Below, piece after piece: positions 18,071-24,758 of a stretch of DNA of 36,037 nt (within the stretch, counting starts at the first letter, position 1; each line of letters starts with the position of its first letter). The notes beneath the pieces are model-generated. The model worked only from the letters and a program-made list of their open reading frames with translations. It was not told where the DNA came from and made no database searches. A program made the translations under genes and the position numbers. Source of the DNA: an uncultured Mailhella sp. (GTDB taxonomy: Bacteria; Desulfobacterota; Desulfovibrionia; Desulfovibrionales; Desulfovibrionaceae); the NCBI GenBank assembly GCA_944324085.1, contig CALUUX010000057.1:1-36037 (forward strand), read 5' to 3'.

Positions 18071-18099
18071 TTGCCGAACGGGCGGCTTGTGCGTATGCA
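18071..18099 (+). promoter_or_regulatory. Putative promoter of the BPL_N gene
   Basis: TTGCCG at 18071-18076, 17-base spacer, TATGCA at 18094-18099. The start point would fall near 18106, just before the GGAGGG ribosome binding site, giving a leader of only about 13 bases. Confidence 0.45.
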
Positions 18100-18118
18100 T
18101 TAAACACGGAGGGAAAAC

Positions 18119-19339
18119 ATGATCGCCATACTGTGGGACGCATCCCATATCTGGGGGTATCTGCTGCTGCACGCCGTTCGTTCGACGGGCATTCCCTTCC
18201 GCGTACTCAAAGGGTTAGACATAGCCCAGACCGGTCTGTCTGGCAAGATGCTCATCGTGCCCGGAGGTTCCGCGCGGCGCAAGGCCAACGCCCTCGGCGC
18301 GGCCGGCGCGCGGTCCGTGCGCCGCTTCGTCCGCGACGGCGGACGCTACCTCGGCTTCTGCGGCGGCGCGGGTCTGGCGCTGGCCGACGGTCTGGGACTC
18401 TGCCCCTGGAATCGCGACGGCATGACGGACAGACTCCAGCATCTCGTTTCCGGCCATCTCGTCTGCGACGTAGCCGCGGACAACGAACTCATACCTCCCG
18501 CGCTGGCCGGAAAAGCCGCGCTTCTGCCCGTGTGGTGGCCGGGAAGATTCAACGAACCGGACGAAAACAACGACGTGCAGGTGCTCGCCCGCTATCGCGC
18601 GCCGGGCCCCGACCTCTATGTGGCCGACATGCCTTTTTCTTCCATGCCCGCGGACATTCTTTCGGAATGGGACGCCATGTACGGCGTGACGCTGCGCCCC
18701 TCGCTGATCGACGGCCGCCCATGCGTGGTTTCGGGAAGTTTCGGCAAAGGAAGCTGGCTGCTGAGCTACAGCCATCTGGAAACGCCGACCGGCGCGTTCT
18801 CCGGTTCGGAAAACGCGGGAACCTGGTTGCTTCACCTTCTCCGACGCTGGTGCGGCGCGCCGTCGAACATGAGCGAGCTGCCCACGCTGGACTTCGACGC
18901 GCTGCCCACGCTCTGGGAAGACGCCGCCCTGCTGGAAGCCCGAACGTCGCTGAACGAACTGCTGGCGCTCGCCAAGGAACTCGGCCTGCTTTTCCCGCGC
19001 AACTCCTGGCTGCTCGGCTGGCGTTCCGGCGTGCCGGGAGCGCAGTTCAACAGCCTGAACGCCGCGCTCTCCACCGCGCTCAACCTGCCCCCGGACGACA
19101 GACGCCTCCGCCTCTGGAACGCGCGCCGAAACGACTTCAGGAACGCCTTTTCCCTGTTCTTCCAGGGAGCCCGAAGCTGGCTTCTCGCCAGACGCCTGGC
19201 CGACACTCTGGCCGACTCCGCGCCGGGCATGCTGCCGCGAGAGCTGCTCGTGGATCAGCGCAGGGCTCTTTTCGGCTCGCCCATGTTCGGAGGCGGACTC
19301 AGCGAACAGCTGCTGGACATGCTGGAAGAACTGGTCTGA
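18119..19339 (+). CDS. BPL_N-domain (glutamine amidotransferase-like) protein, function unknown
   Basis: A 406-residue cytoplasmic protein. Residues 1-245 resemble the BPL_N domain, a class I glutamine-amidotransferase-like fold found at the N-terminus of eukaryotic biotin-protein ligase: a MIVPGGSARR turn (about 45-54) and the nucleophile-elbow GFCGGAGLALA with Cys81. No biotin-ligase catalytic domain follows; residues about 250-406 are a helical, Leu/Arg-rich region I do not recognise. A stand-alone protein of this kind is seen in Desulfovibrio-type genomes but has no assigned role that I know. GGAGGG lies 5 bases before ATG 18119. It is monocistronic and divergent from valS. Enzymatic activity is uncertain because only the Cys of the triad can be picked out by eye. 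Confidence 0.8.
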   Translation: MIAILWDASHIWGYLLLHAVRSTGIPFRVLKGLDIAQTGLSGKMLIVPGGSARRKANALGAAGARSVRRFVRDGGRYLGFCGGAGLALADGLGLCPWNRDGMTDRLQHLVSGHLVCDVAADNELIPPALAGKAALLPVWWPGRFNEPDENNDVQVLARYRAPGPDLYVADMPFSSMPADILSEWDAMYGVTLRPSLIDGRPCVVSGSFGKGSWLLSYSHLETPTGAFSGSENAGTWLLHLLRRWCGAPSNMSELPTLDFDALPTLWEDAALLEARTSLNELLALAKELGLLFPRNSWLLGWRSGVPGAQFNSLNAALSTALNLPPDDRRLRLWNARRNDFRNAFSLFFQGARSWLLARRLADTLADSAPGMLPRELLVDQRRALFGSPMFGGGLSEQLLDMLEELV

Positions 19340-19388
19340 ACGCCCCTCCGCGTGCCGAGGCCTTGCCTGCCGACAATTTAAAACAACG

Positions 19389-19427
19389 ATCCCGCCATGC
19401 CTTCCGGATCCGGAAAACGGGCGGGAT
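19389..19427. terminator. Shared terminator between the BPL_N and XRE genes
   Basis: ATCCCGCC (19389-19396) pairs with GGCGGGAT (19420-19427), with an inner TTCCGGATCCGGAA palindrome. In the minus direction it is followed by CGTTGTTTTAAA, so it suits the XRE gene better; in the plus direction the T run is only GTTT. Confidence 0.5.
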
Positions 19428-19530
19428 GTTTCGGCGGGCGTCGACGCCGCCGTCATGAACGTCCTGTCGGAACGTCGGACGTCCGCGCCGGACGCCCCAA
19501 GAATTCCGGCCGGCGAGCCCCGGCGCGGGC

Positions 19531-20088
19531 CTACGATCGACTCCGACGCAGCGTAAACGCGGAAATCCCCACGCCGGCCGCTACGGCCGCCAGAGACGCC
19601 CAGAAAAGCACCTTCAGATCGCGCGCCAGCACATACCCCCACAAGCCGGTGTGCACGCCTCCTCTTCCGTCCACGAGCTGCACGGGAAAAAGCTCGGAAC
19701 AAACCCACATGGTCAGAAGACCGCCCGCGCCGAGAAGAAATACCAGAAGTCCGGCGGCCAGCGCGATATGGCGGGCCGTCGCGCTCATGGAAGCCGGAGG
19801 AACGGCCATTTTTTCGTTGCGATCCTCCCCGGCGTTTTCCGCGGACTCTCCCGCTTCCGCGGTCGTCTCGGTCGGTTCCGCCTGATCGCGAAGCAGGTAG
19901 TCAAGACTCACGCCCAGCGTGTCGGCAAGCTCCACCAGGCGATCAAGGTCGGGGGCGGAAAGACCGGTTTCCCATTTCGTGACGGACTGCCGGGAAACGC
20001 CCATGCGCTGCGCGAGCTCTTCCTGCGAAAGCCCCAACGCCTTGCGCCTGGCCTGTATTTTTCCGTATAACTGGAGATCTTTCCTCAT
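19531..20088 (-). CDS. XRE-family regulator with two C-terminal membrane helices
   Basis: A 185-residue protein. Residues about 8-66 form a Cro/C1-type helix-turn-helix (KIQARRKALGLSQEELAQRM, then GVSRQSVTKWE). Residues 67-102 are an acidic linker. Two hydrophobic segments (about 103-130 and 157-180) with a roughly 25-residue external loop should anchor it in the inner membrane. Such proteins are thought to sense membrane or external signals while bound to DNA, but the target genes are unknown. The start at 20088 is chosen at the conserved MRKDLQ with GGAAG close upstream; the frame is open for 42 more residues without family character. A CTTTGA/TCAAAG dyad lies upstream. Confidence 0.85.
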   Translation of the reverse strand: MRKDLQLYGKIQARRKALGLSQEELAQRMGVSRQSVTKWETGLSAPDLDRLVELADTLGVSLDYLLRDQAEPTETTAEAGESAENAGEDRNEKMAVPPASMSATARHIALAAGLLVFLLGAGGLLTMWVCSELFPVQLVDGRGGVHTGLWGYVLARDLKVLFWASLAAVAAGVGISAFTLRRSRS

Positions 20089-20235
20089 TGGCTTCCATGG
20101 GCTGACGACATTCCCGATCCCAATCGTCCCGACTCGGTCCGTTTCCGGTCGAACCGTCGCGCTCGCCGCGAGAGGCCCTTCCGTCCGAAATCGACCCCAT
20201 CGCCGGACGCTCACGACCTTGATCCCCGGCGGGGA

Positions 20236-20253
20236 CTTTGACGAAACTCAAAG
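20236..20253. promoter_or_regulatory. Candidate operator dyad upstream of the XRE gene
   Basis: CTTTGA-CGAAAC-TCAAAG is a perfect 6-6-6 inverted repeat, 148 bases upstream of the XRE start. It could be an autoregulatory site; no second copy was noticed. The 312 bases between the XRE start and the next gene contain this dyad, the palindrome at 20356 and nothing else I can name. Confidence 0.3.
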
Positions 20254-20355
20254 ACCGCCGCCCCGGGCCGCGACCTCGCGACGCTCGGTTGGGGGCGTCC
20301 GACCACGGATCCCTCGCGAACTATTTCGACATGCCGCGTCACACTAGAGACGCGG

Positions 20356-20382
20356 CCGGACGCGCGACGGTCGCGCGTCCGG
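20356..20382. repeat. Perfect 27-base GC-rich palindrome after the small exported-protein gene
   Basis: CCGGACGCGCGAC and GTCGCGCGTCCGG flank a single G. It lies 18 bases beyond the stop codon of the minus-strand gene at 20401 and probably folds as a 3' hairpin of that message. There is no T run on the minus strand, so it is at best a Rho-assisted or stabilising structure. Confidence 0.45.
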
Positions 20383-20400
20383 TCACCTTATTCCTCTCGC

Positions 20401-20667
20401 CTACTTGAGGCGATCCATGGCCTTATCATAGAAAACGCACAGCGCGTCCATATCCTGCTTCTGCTGCAGCTGGAGCAGCTCGGGCTGAAGTTCCTGCATG
20501 ACCTTCGCATACTTTTTAGGATCCTTCTGCGAAACTTCCTGGATGGTCTGAGCAAACTCGTTCGCCTTCTGCTGCGCTTCCTGCGCGCTGCATCCGGCTT
20601 CGGCAAGGGAAGCAAAACCAAGCATCAGGGCCAGCGCCGCGCAAGCAGCCAACATTTTCCTGTTCAT
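20401..20667 (-). CDS. Small exported helical protein, function unknown
   Basis: An 88-residue protein with a clear signal peptide (MNRK, then about 16 hydrophobic residues) and a signal-peptidase-I type site AEA before GCS near residue 25. The Cys next to the cleavage point does not fit a lipobox well (E-A-G-C), so a soluble periplasmic protein is more likely than a lipoprotein. The mature part (about 63 residues) is Gln/Glu/Lys-rich, almost entirely helical, with two Cys (26 and 77) able to form a disulfide. Start at 20667 has AGGAG 6 bases upstream. I do not recognise the family. It lies opposite the flavoprotein operon, and the two GCAAC/GTTGC palindromes lie 215-300 bases upstream. Confidence 0.8.
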   Translation of the reverse strand: MNRKMLAACAALALMLGFASLAEAGCSAQEAQQKANEFAQTIQEVSQKDPKKYAKVMQELQPELLQLQQKQDMDALCVFYDKAMDRLK

Positions 20668-20881
20668 AAGGAACTCCTATGGTTGTTATGGCGTATCGCC
20701 AGGTTGAACGGCAGGTCCGCTCTCGCGACCTGTCGATGGCGACGCTCCGAAACCGCGGAACGCCGGCCACCTTCCGCCTGTCCGGGGAAAAAACGCCCCA
20801 TGTCGTCAGGCCGCCGTGTATGACGATCCACCTTTAACGCCATAGTCTGGCATACTCCACCAACCGGAAGTTTCCTTTGCG

Positions 20882-20896
20882 GCAACTAAAAGTTGC
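20882..20896. promoter_or_regulatory. Candidate operator 1, GCAAC/GTTGC palindrome
   Basis: GCAACTAAAAGTTGC is a perfect dyad (GCAACT-AAA-AGTTGC) sharing its half-site with operator 2, 71 bases away centre to centre (close to seven helical turns). For the minus-strand exported-protein gene it would lie near a TACTAT element. Confidence 0.5.
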
Positions 20897-20936
20897 AATA
20901 GTATTATTTCAACGCATTACCATTAAATATTTTCCC

Positions 20937-20965
20937 TTGTCACGACCTTTCGGCAACCATAGGTT
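20937..20965 (+). promoter_or_regulatory. Possible promoter toward the flavoprotein operon
   Basis: TTGTCA at 20937-20942, a 17-base spacer and TAGGTT at 20960-20965. The -10 lies inside operator 2, so a bound protein would block RNA polymerase. The start would be near 20972, over 330 bases from the first gene, which is long; the -10 match is weak. Confidence 0.3.
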
Positions 20966-20969
20966 GCCG
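20951..20969. promoter_or_regulatory. Candidate operator 2, GGCAACC/GGTTGCC palindrome
   Basis: CGGCAACCATAGGTTGCCG is a perfect 8-3-8 palindrome. A further half-site GGTTGC follows at 20979-20984, 17 bases after the equivalent half of operator 2. The odd-length dyad differs from Crp/Fnr sites, which have even spacing, so the regulator may be another protein. Confidence 0.55.
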
Positions 20970-21029
20970 GAAACGACAGGTTGCGAAAAAAAATGACGCT
21001 CCCCGCTCCGGAAGCGAGAACCCCTGTTT

Positions 21030-21050
21030 GCGTCGAGTGACGCCTTTTTT
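21030..21050 (+). terminator. Terminator-like element in the leader of the flavoprotein operon
   Basis: GCGTC-GAGT-GACGC (5-bp stem) followed by C and six T, with a small hairpin CGCT-CCGGA-AGCG just upstream (about 21004-21016). It lies 250 bases before the first gene and about 60-80 bases after the possible promoter; it could be an attenuator or end a short RNA. The stem is short. Confidence 0.4.
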
Positions 21051-21166
21051 CTTCTTCTCAGCTTGTCGTCTCCGCGCCACGCGGACGAACGAAAAAACGC
21101 CATCGCTTTCCGACGAGCCGACGAAGGCAAAACGTCGGCCCGCCTCGCCGAAAAAGAAAAAATACT

Positions 21167-21190
21167 CCATGTAACATATGCAACACATGG
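21167..21190. promoter_or_regulatory. Inverted repeat CCATGT-N12-ACATGG upstream of the flavoprotein operon
   Basis: Six-base perfect arms, even spacing, centre about 125 bases upstream of the GTG at 21304, in an A-rich stretch. The even geometry would suit a dimeric helix-turn-helix regulator such as the Crp/Fnr protein encoded downstream; this is inference. The remainder of 20668-21303 holds the elements listed here and no ORF with a ribosome binding site. Confidence 0.35.
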
Positions 21191-21303
21191 GCAAGAGAAA
21201 AAAACGACATACTCCTGACACGGACAGACAACCGGGATCCCGCGGGAACTTCCCGCCGCCGGCTTTTCTCCGCCCCATCGCAACACCGTCTCAGGAGGTC
21301 AAC

Positions 21304-22923
21304 GTGATAAACACCATCGACACAGAAAAGTGCACCGGATGCGGCACTTGCTTCAAGACGTGCGGACTCGACGTGTTCAGACTCGACACCGACCAGCCGG
21401 TACTTTCCCCCTGCATGGCCAAATGCCCGGCGGGCATCGACATCCGCGGCTACAACGGACTCATGCAGATGGGCCGTATCGACGAGGCCGCCGAACGACT
21501 CAAGGAACGCAATCCCTTCCCCGCCATCACCGGACGCGTCTGTCCTCATCTGTGCGAAGGGGAATGCAGCCGCGGAGCCGTTGACGGCGCCGTCAACATC
21601 AACGGCATAGAACAGTATCTCGGCGATCGCACGCTCCACGCCATGCCCGAAAAACCCGCCATGCGTCACGTGCACCGCATCGCCGTGGTGGGTTCAGGTC
21701 CCGCCGGTCTCGCCTGCGCCTGGTATCTCGCCCGCGCCGGCTATCCCGTGCGCGTGTTCGAAGCCATGCCCGCGCCGGGCGGCATGCTGCGCTACGGCAT
21801 TCCCGCCTACCGTCTGCCCGAAGACGTTCTCGACGCGCAGATTGAACAGCTCCAGGCCCTGGGCGTGGAATTTCAGTGCGGAACCCGCGTGGGCAAGGGC
21901 TGCGACTGCGACATGGAAGATCTGTACGCTCTCGGCTACAAGGCCGTGTTTCTCGCTCCCGGCGCGACGAACAGCCGCAAGCCCGGCATTCCCGGCGAAA
22001 ACCTGCCCGGCGCGCTCTACGGCGTGGAATTTCTCCGCGCCGTGCGGCAGGGGCGTCAGGCGCGCCTTTCCGGCAACGTGGCCGTCATCGGCGGCGGAGC
22101 GGTGGCCATGGACGCCGCCATCACCGCCCGCAAGCTCGGCGCGACCCGGGTAGATCTGTACTGCCTCGAAAGCCGGGAAGAGATGCCCGCCTTCAAGCAC
22201 GACATCGACGACGCCGTCAACGCCGGCGTGATCCTGCATCCCGGCTGGGGTCCCGCGTCCGTGGAAGGCGACGGCCGCGTGGAAAGCGTCGTTCTGCGCC
22301 GCTGCCTCTCGGTGTTCAACAAGGAAGGCCGCTTCGCGCCCGCTTTCGACGACGCGGAAACGCAACGCGTGGACGTTTCCGCCGTCATTTTCGCCATCGG
22401 ACAAAGCTCCGACCTCACACCCTTCGAAGGCGTGGTGGACACGCAGCGCGGACGCATCGTGGCCGATCCCGAAACCTTCGGCACCTCCTACTGGAAAATT
22501 TTCGCCGCCGGCGACGCCGTGACCGGGCCCTCCACCGTGATTGCCGCCATCGTCGGCGGCCGGGAAGCCGCCATTTCCATCGACCGCCTCATGACGGGCG
22601 GCCATCTGCACAGCGACAGAAAAGAAAAAAGGCCGCTTGCGGAACATCTGCCTGGCGAAGGCGTCATGCTCTCCCCCCGCGTGGAACGGAAGGAAATCGC
22701 TACGGAAGGATTCGAAGAAAAAAGACTCGGTTTCGACGACGTAGACGCCCTTCACGAATCCATGCGCTGCCTCACCTGTGGCGCGAAAGCGCGCGTCAAT
22801 TACCGGGACGACTGCATGACGTGCTTCTTCTGCGAACTGCGCTGTCCCGCCCACGCCATCGACGTTCACCCCTTCAAGGAAAGACTGCCGTTCACGCTGG
22901 AACGCAATTTCGGAGGTTTTTAA
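21304..22923 (+). CDS. Fe-S/FAD NAD(P)H oxidoreductase (GltD-like) of an uncharacterised reductase
   Basis: A 539-residue cytoplasmic electron-transfer protein. Residues 10-20 hold a 4Fe-4S motif (CTGCGTCFKTC). Residues 37-100 form the GltD/DPYD-type Fe-S helical domain (Cys37, 41, 80, 84, 88). Residues 125-430 are the FAD and NAD(P)H domains: GSGPAG (130-135), GGMLRYGIPAYRLP, VIGGGAVAMDAA (261-272), and AAGDAVTGPS near 401. The C-terminus adds a second ferredoxin motif (CMTCFFCELRCP, Cys504-514). It should take electrons from NAD(P)H and pass them through clusters to a partner, most plausibly the flavoprotein whose gene starts 2 bases after its stop. GTG 21304 is chosen because AGGAGG lies 5 bases upstream. 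It is not the glutamate synthase subunit: no large subunit is nearby. Confidence 0.88.
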   Translation: MINTIDTEKCTGCGTCFKTCGLDVFRLDTDQPVLSPCMAKCPAGIDIRGYNGLMQMGRIDEAAERLKERNPFPAITGRVCPHLCEGECSRGAVDGAVNINGIEQYLGDRTLHAMPEKPAMRHVHRIAVVGSGPAGLACAWYLARAGYPVRVFEAMPAPGGMLRYGIPAYRLPEDVLDAQIEQLQALGVEFQCGTRVGKGCDCDMEDLYALGYKAVFLAPGATNSRKPGIPGENLPGALYGVEFLRAVRQGRQARLSGNVAVIGGGAVAMDAAITARKLGATRVDLYCLESREEMPAFKHDIDDAVNAGVILHPGWGPASVEGDGRVESVVLRRCLSVFNKEGRFAPAFDDAETQRVDVSAVIFAIGQSSDLTPFEGVVDTQRGRIVADPETFGTSYWKIFAAGDAVTGPSTVIAAIVGGREAAISIDRLMTGGHLHSDRKEKRPLAEHLPGEGVMLSPRVERKEIATEGFEEKRLGFDDVDALHESMRCLTCGAKARVNYRDDCMTCFFCELRCPAHAIDVHPFKERLPFTLERNFGGF

Positions 22924-22924
22924 T

Positions 22925-24658
22925 ATGGCTGACCCCATTATCTACGCAACGGATGTCCTGGTCGTCGGCGGCGGCTTTTCCGGTTCCTGGGCCGCGCTCA
23001 GCGCGTCGGCCGCGGCGAAAGACGTGCTCATTGTGGACAAGGCCGCCCGCGACTGGCGCGGACTCGGCATGATGAGCGGCGGCGACATGATCGTCATGCA
23101 GCCGGAATTCAAGGTGGAAGACCTGCTGGATGAAATGGTCTATTATTACGACGGACTGTGCGATCAGCCCCTCGTGCGCAAAATTCTCGAACACTCCTAC
23201 GACCGTTTCTGCGATCTGGAACGCTGGGGCCACATTTTCGCCCGCGACGAAAAGGGAAATCTGCGCGCCGTGGTGCAGCGCGGTCTCAAGTACATGCGCT
23301 ATTACCTGTATCATCCCTACGGCAAGGGCGGCCCCCATACCTGCAACACCCTGTACGATCAGCTCGCCCTGCGCGGCGTGCGTCGCCTGTCCAATATCCA
23401 GATCGTGAAGCTCATCAAACGTTCCGGACGCGTGGTGGGCGCGGCGGGCTTCCACACCCGCAGCGGCCTGCCCTGCGTGATCAAGGCCGGCGCCGTCATT
23501 CTCTGCACCAACACGGGCGGCTTTAAAATGTCGTATCTCAGCAACACCTCCGCCGGCGAAGGCGCGCTGCTCGGCTACGAAGCCGGAGCCACGTTCCAGA
23601 ACATGGAATTTCTCCAGAACTGGACCTGTCCCATGGCCTTCGCCTGGGAAGGACAGACCGGCATGCTGCCCTACGGAGCCCGTTTCGTGAACAGCAAGGG
23701 CGAAGACTTCATGAAGAAGTATTCCCCGCTTCGCGGCGCCAAGTCCGATCCGCATTACAACATCCGCGGCATGGTGCTTGAAACCCGCGCCGGCAACGGC
23801 CCCACCTACTTCGACACGAGCACCATGTCGGCCGAAGGCGTGGAAGTCATGACGCCCACCGGCGGATGGATGCTGCTCAACGCCGAAAAACTCAAGAAAC
23901 TCGGCATCGATTTCTTCCATCAGAAGACGGAATGGATGCCCCAGTTCCAGTACATCTTCGGCGGCATGAAGACGGACCTCGACTGCCGCACCGGCGTGCC
24001 CGGCCTGTTCGCCGCCGGACGGGCCAGCAGCCTGCACACGGGCGTGTACATGGGCGGATGGGACACCTGCATGACCAGCACCACCGGCTGCTTCGCCGGA
24101 GAGGCCGCCGCCAACGAGGCCATGAACGTCGCCCATGACGACTTCGACGCCGCCGAAGCTCTGGAAGAAATCGCGCCCGTGACCTCCCTGATCGGCCGTC
24201 CGGGCATTCCGCCCAAGGACGTGGTGCGCTCCATTCAGGAGCTCATGGTGCCCGCCGACGTCTCCGTGCTCAAGACCGGCCAGGGCCTGAACCGCGCTCT
24301 GCATCAGCTCGACCGCATCCGCAACGAGTACATGCCGAACATGACGGCGCAGGATCCGCATTATCTCATGAAGCTCATGGAAGCTCGCGGCATGGCACTG
24401 GTGGCGGAAATGTATCTGCGCGCCTCGCTGGCCCGCAAGGAATCCCGCTGCGGGCACTTCCGCGAAGACTATCCTCTGCGCGCGGGCGCGCCGGAATGGA
24501 TTCGTCTGAGCCGCGGCCGCGACGGCATGAACATCGACTTCGCGGCCGTTCCCTGCGGCTCGGAAGGATACCCCGTCACGCCCTACCGTTACTACATGGA
24601 CGATTTCGACTATCCCGACCAGCCCCACTCCGACGCCTCGAACGTCGCGGGAGCGTAA
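22925..24658 (+). CDS. AprA/FrdA-fold flavoprotein, substrate unknown
   Basis: A 577-residue soluble FAD protein of the fumarate reductase/succinate dehydrogenase/APS reductase flavoprotein superfamily, with no signal peptide, heme or Fe-S motif. FAD binding is shown by VLVVGGGFSG (11-20), NTGG (196-199), GEGALLGYEAGA (211-222) and LFAAGRASS (361-369). The late ESRCGHFREDYP (506-517) is the conserved basic motif. The fumarate reductase active-site motifs FHPT, HYTMGG and NRLGG are replaced by QNWT (231-234), QYIFGG (342-347) and VYMGG (374-378), so fumarate or succinate is unlikely. It is also shorter than AprA (about 660) and has no AprB partner. It probably reduces an anion imported by the next gene's product, with electrons from the preceding one. 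GGAGG lies 7 bases before the ATG. Confidence 0.87.
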   Translation: MADPIIYATDVLVVGGGFSGSWAALSASAAAKDVLIVDKAARDWRGLGMMSGGDMIVMQPEFKVEDLLDEMVYYYDGLCDQPLVRKILEHSYDRFCDLERWGHIFARDEKGNLRAVVQRGLKYMRYYLYHPYGKGGPHTCNTLYDQLALRGVRRLSNIQIVKLIKRSGRVVGAAGFHTRSGLPCVIKAGAVILCTNTGGFKMSYLSNTSAGEGALLGYEAGATFQNMEFLQNWTCPMAFAWEGQTGMLPYGARFVNSKGEDFMKKYSPLRGAKSDPHYNIRGMVLETRAGNGPTYFDTSTMSAEGVEVMTPTGGWMLLNAEKLKKLGIDFFHQKTEWMPQFQYIFGGMKTDLDCRTGVPGLFAAGRASSLHTGVYMGGWDTCMTSTTGCFAGEAAANEAMNVAHDDFDAAEALEEIAPVTSLIGRPGIPPKDVVRSIQELMVPADVSVLKTGQGLNRALHQLDRIRNEYMPNMTAQDPHYLMKLMEARGMALVAEMYLRASLARKESRCGHFREDYPLRAGAPEWIRLSRGRDGMNIDFAAVPCGSEGYPVTPYRYYMDDFDYPDQPHSDASNVAGA

Positions 24659-24691
24659 TCGACTCACCCCCTGAAGATTCCGGAAATTCCC

Positions 24692-24720
24692 GGAGAGGCG
24701 GAGCGAGCCTCCGCCCCTCC
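24692..24720 (+). other. Intercistronic hairpin between flavoprotein and transporter genes
   Basis: GGAG-A-GGCGGAG pairs with CTCCGCC-C-CTCC around a 5-base loop (11 bp with one mismatch). No T run follows, so it is more likely to stabilise the upstream mRNA or set different levels for the two parts of the operon than to terminate. Confidence 0.5.
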
Positions 24721-24758
24721 GGCCATCTCTAGCCATCATTGCCACTCGGAGGTGCATG

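Noticed and set aside
17930..18118. T-box leader for valS
   Set aside because: No T-box sequence, specifier hairpin or terminator/antiterminator pair upstream of valS.
20854..20880. Second sigma-54 promoter in CCGGAAGTTTCCTTTGCGG
   Set aside because: GG and GC are 11 bases apart, not 10, and the flanks are poor.
21304..22923. Reading the first enzyme as glutamate synthase small subunit
   Set aside because: No gltB nearby, and extra ferredoxin motifs at both ends point to a different partner.
21304..24658. Reading the two enzyme genes as adenylylsulfate reductase AprBA or as fumarate reductase
   Set aside because: The first protein is GltD-like, not the small AprB ferredoxin; the second lacks fumarate reductase active-site motifs and is shorter than AprA; no membrane anchor gene is present.
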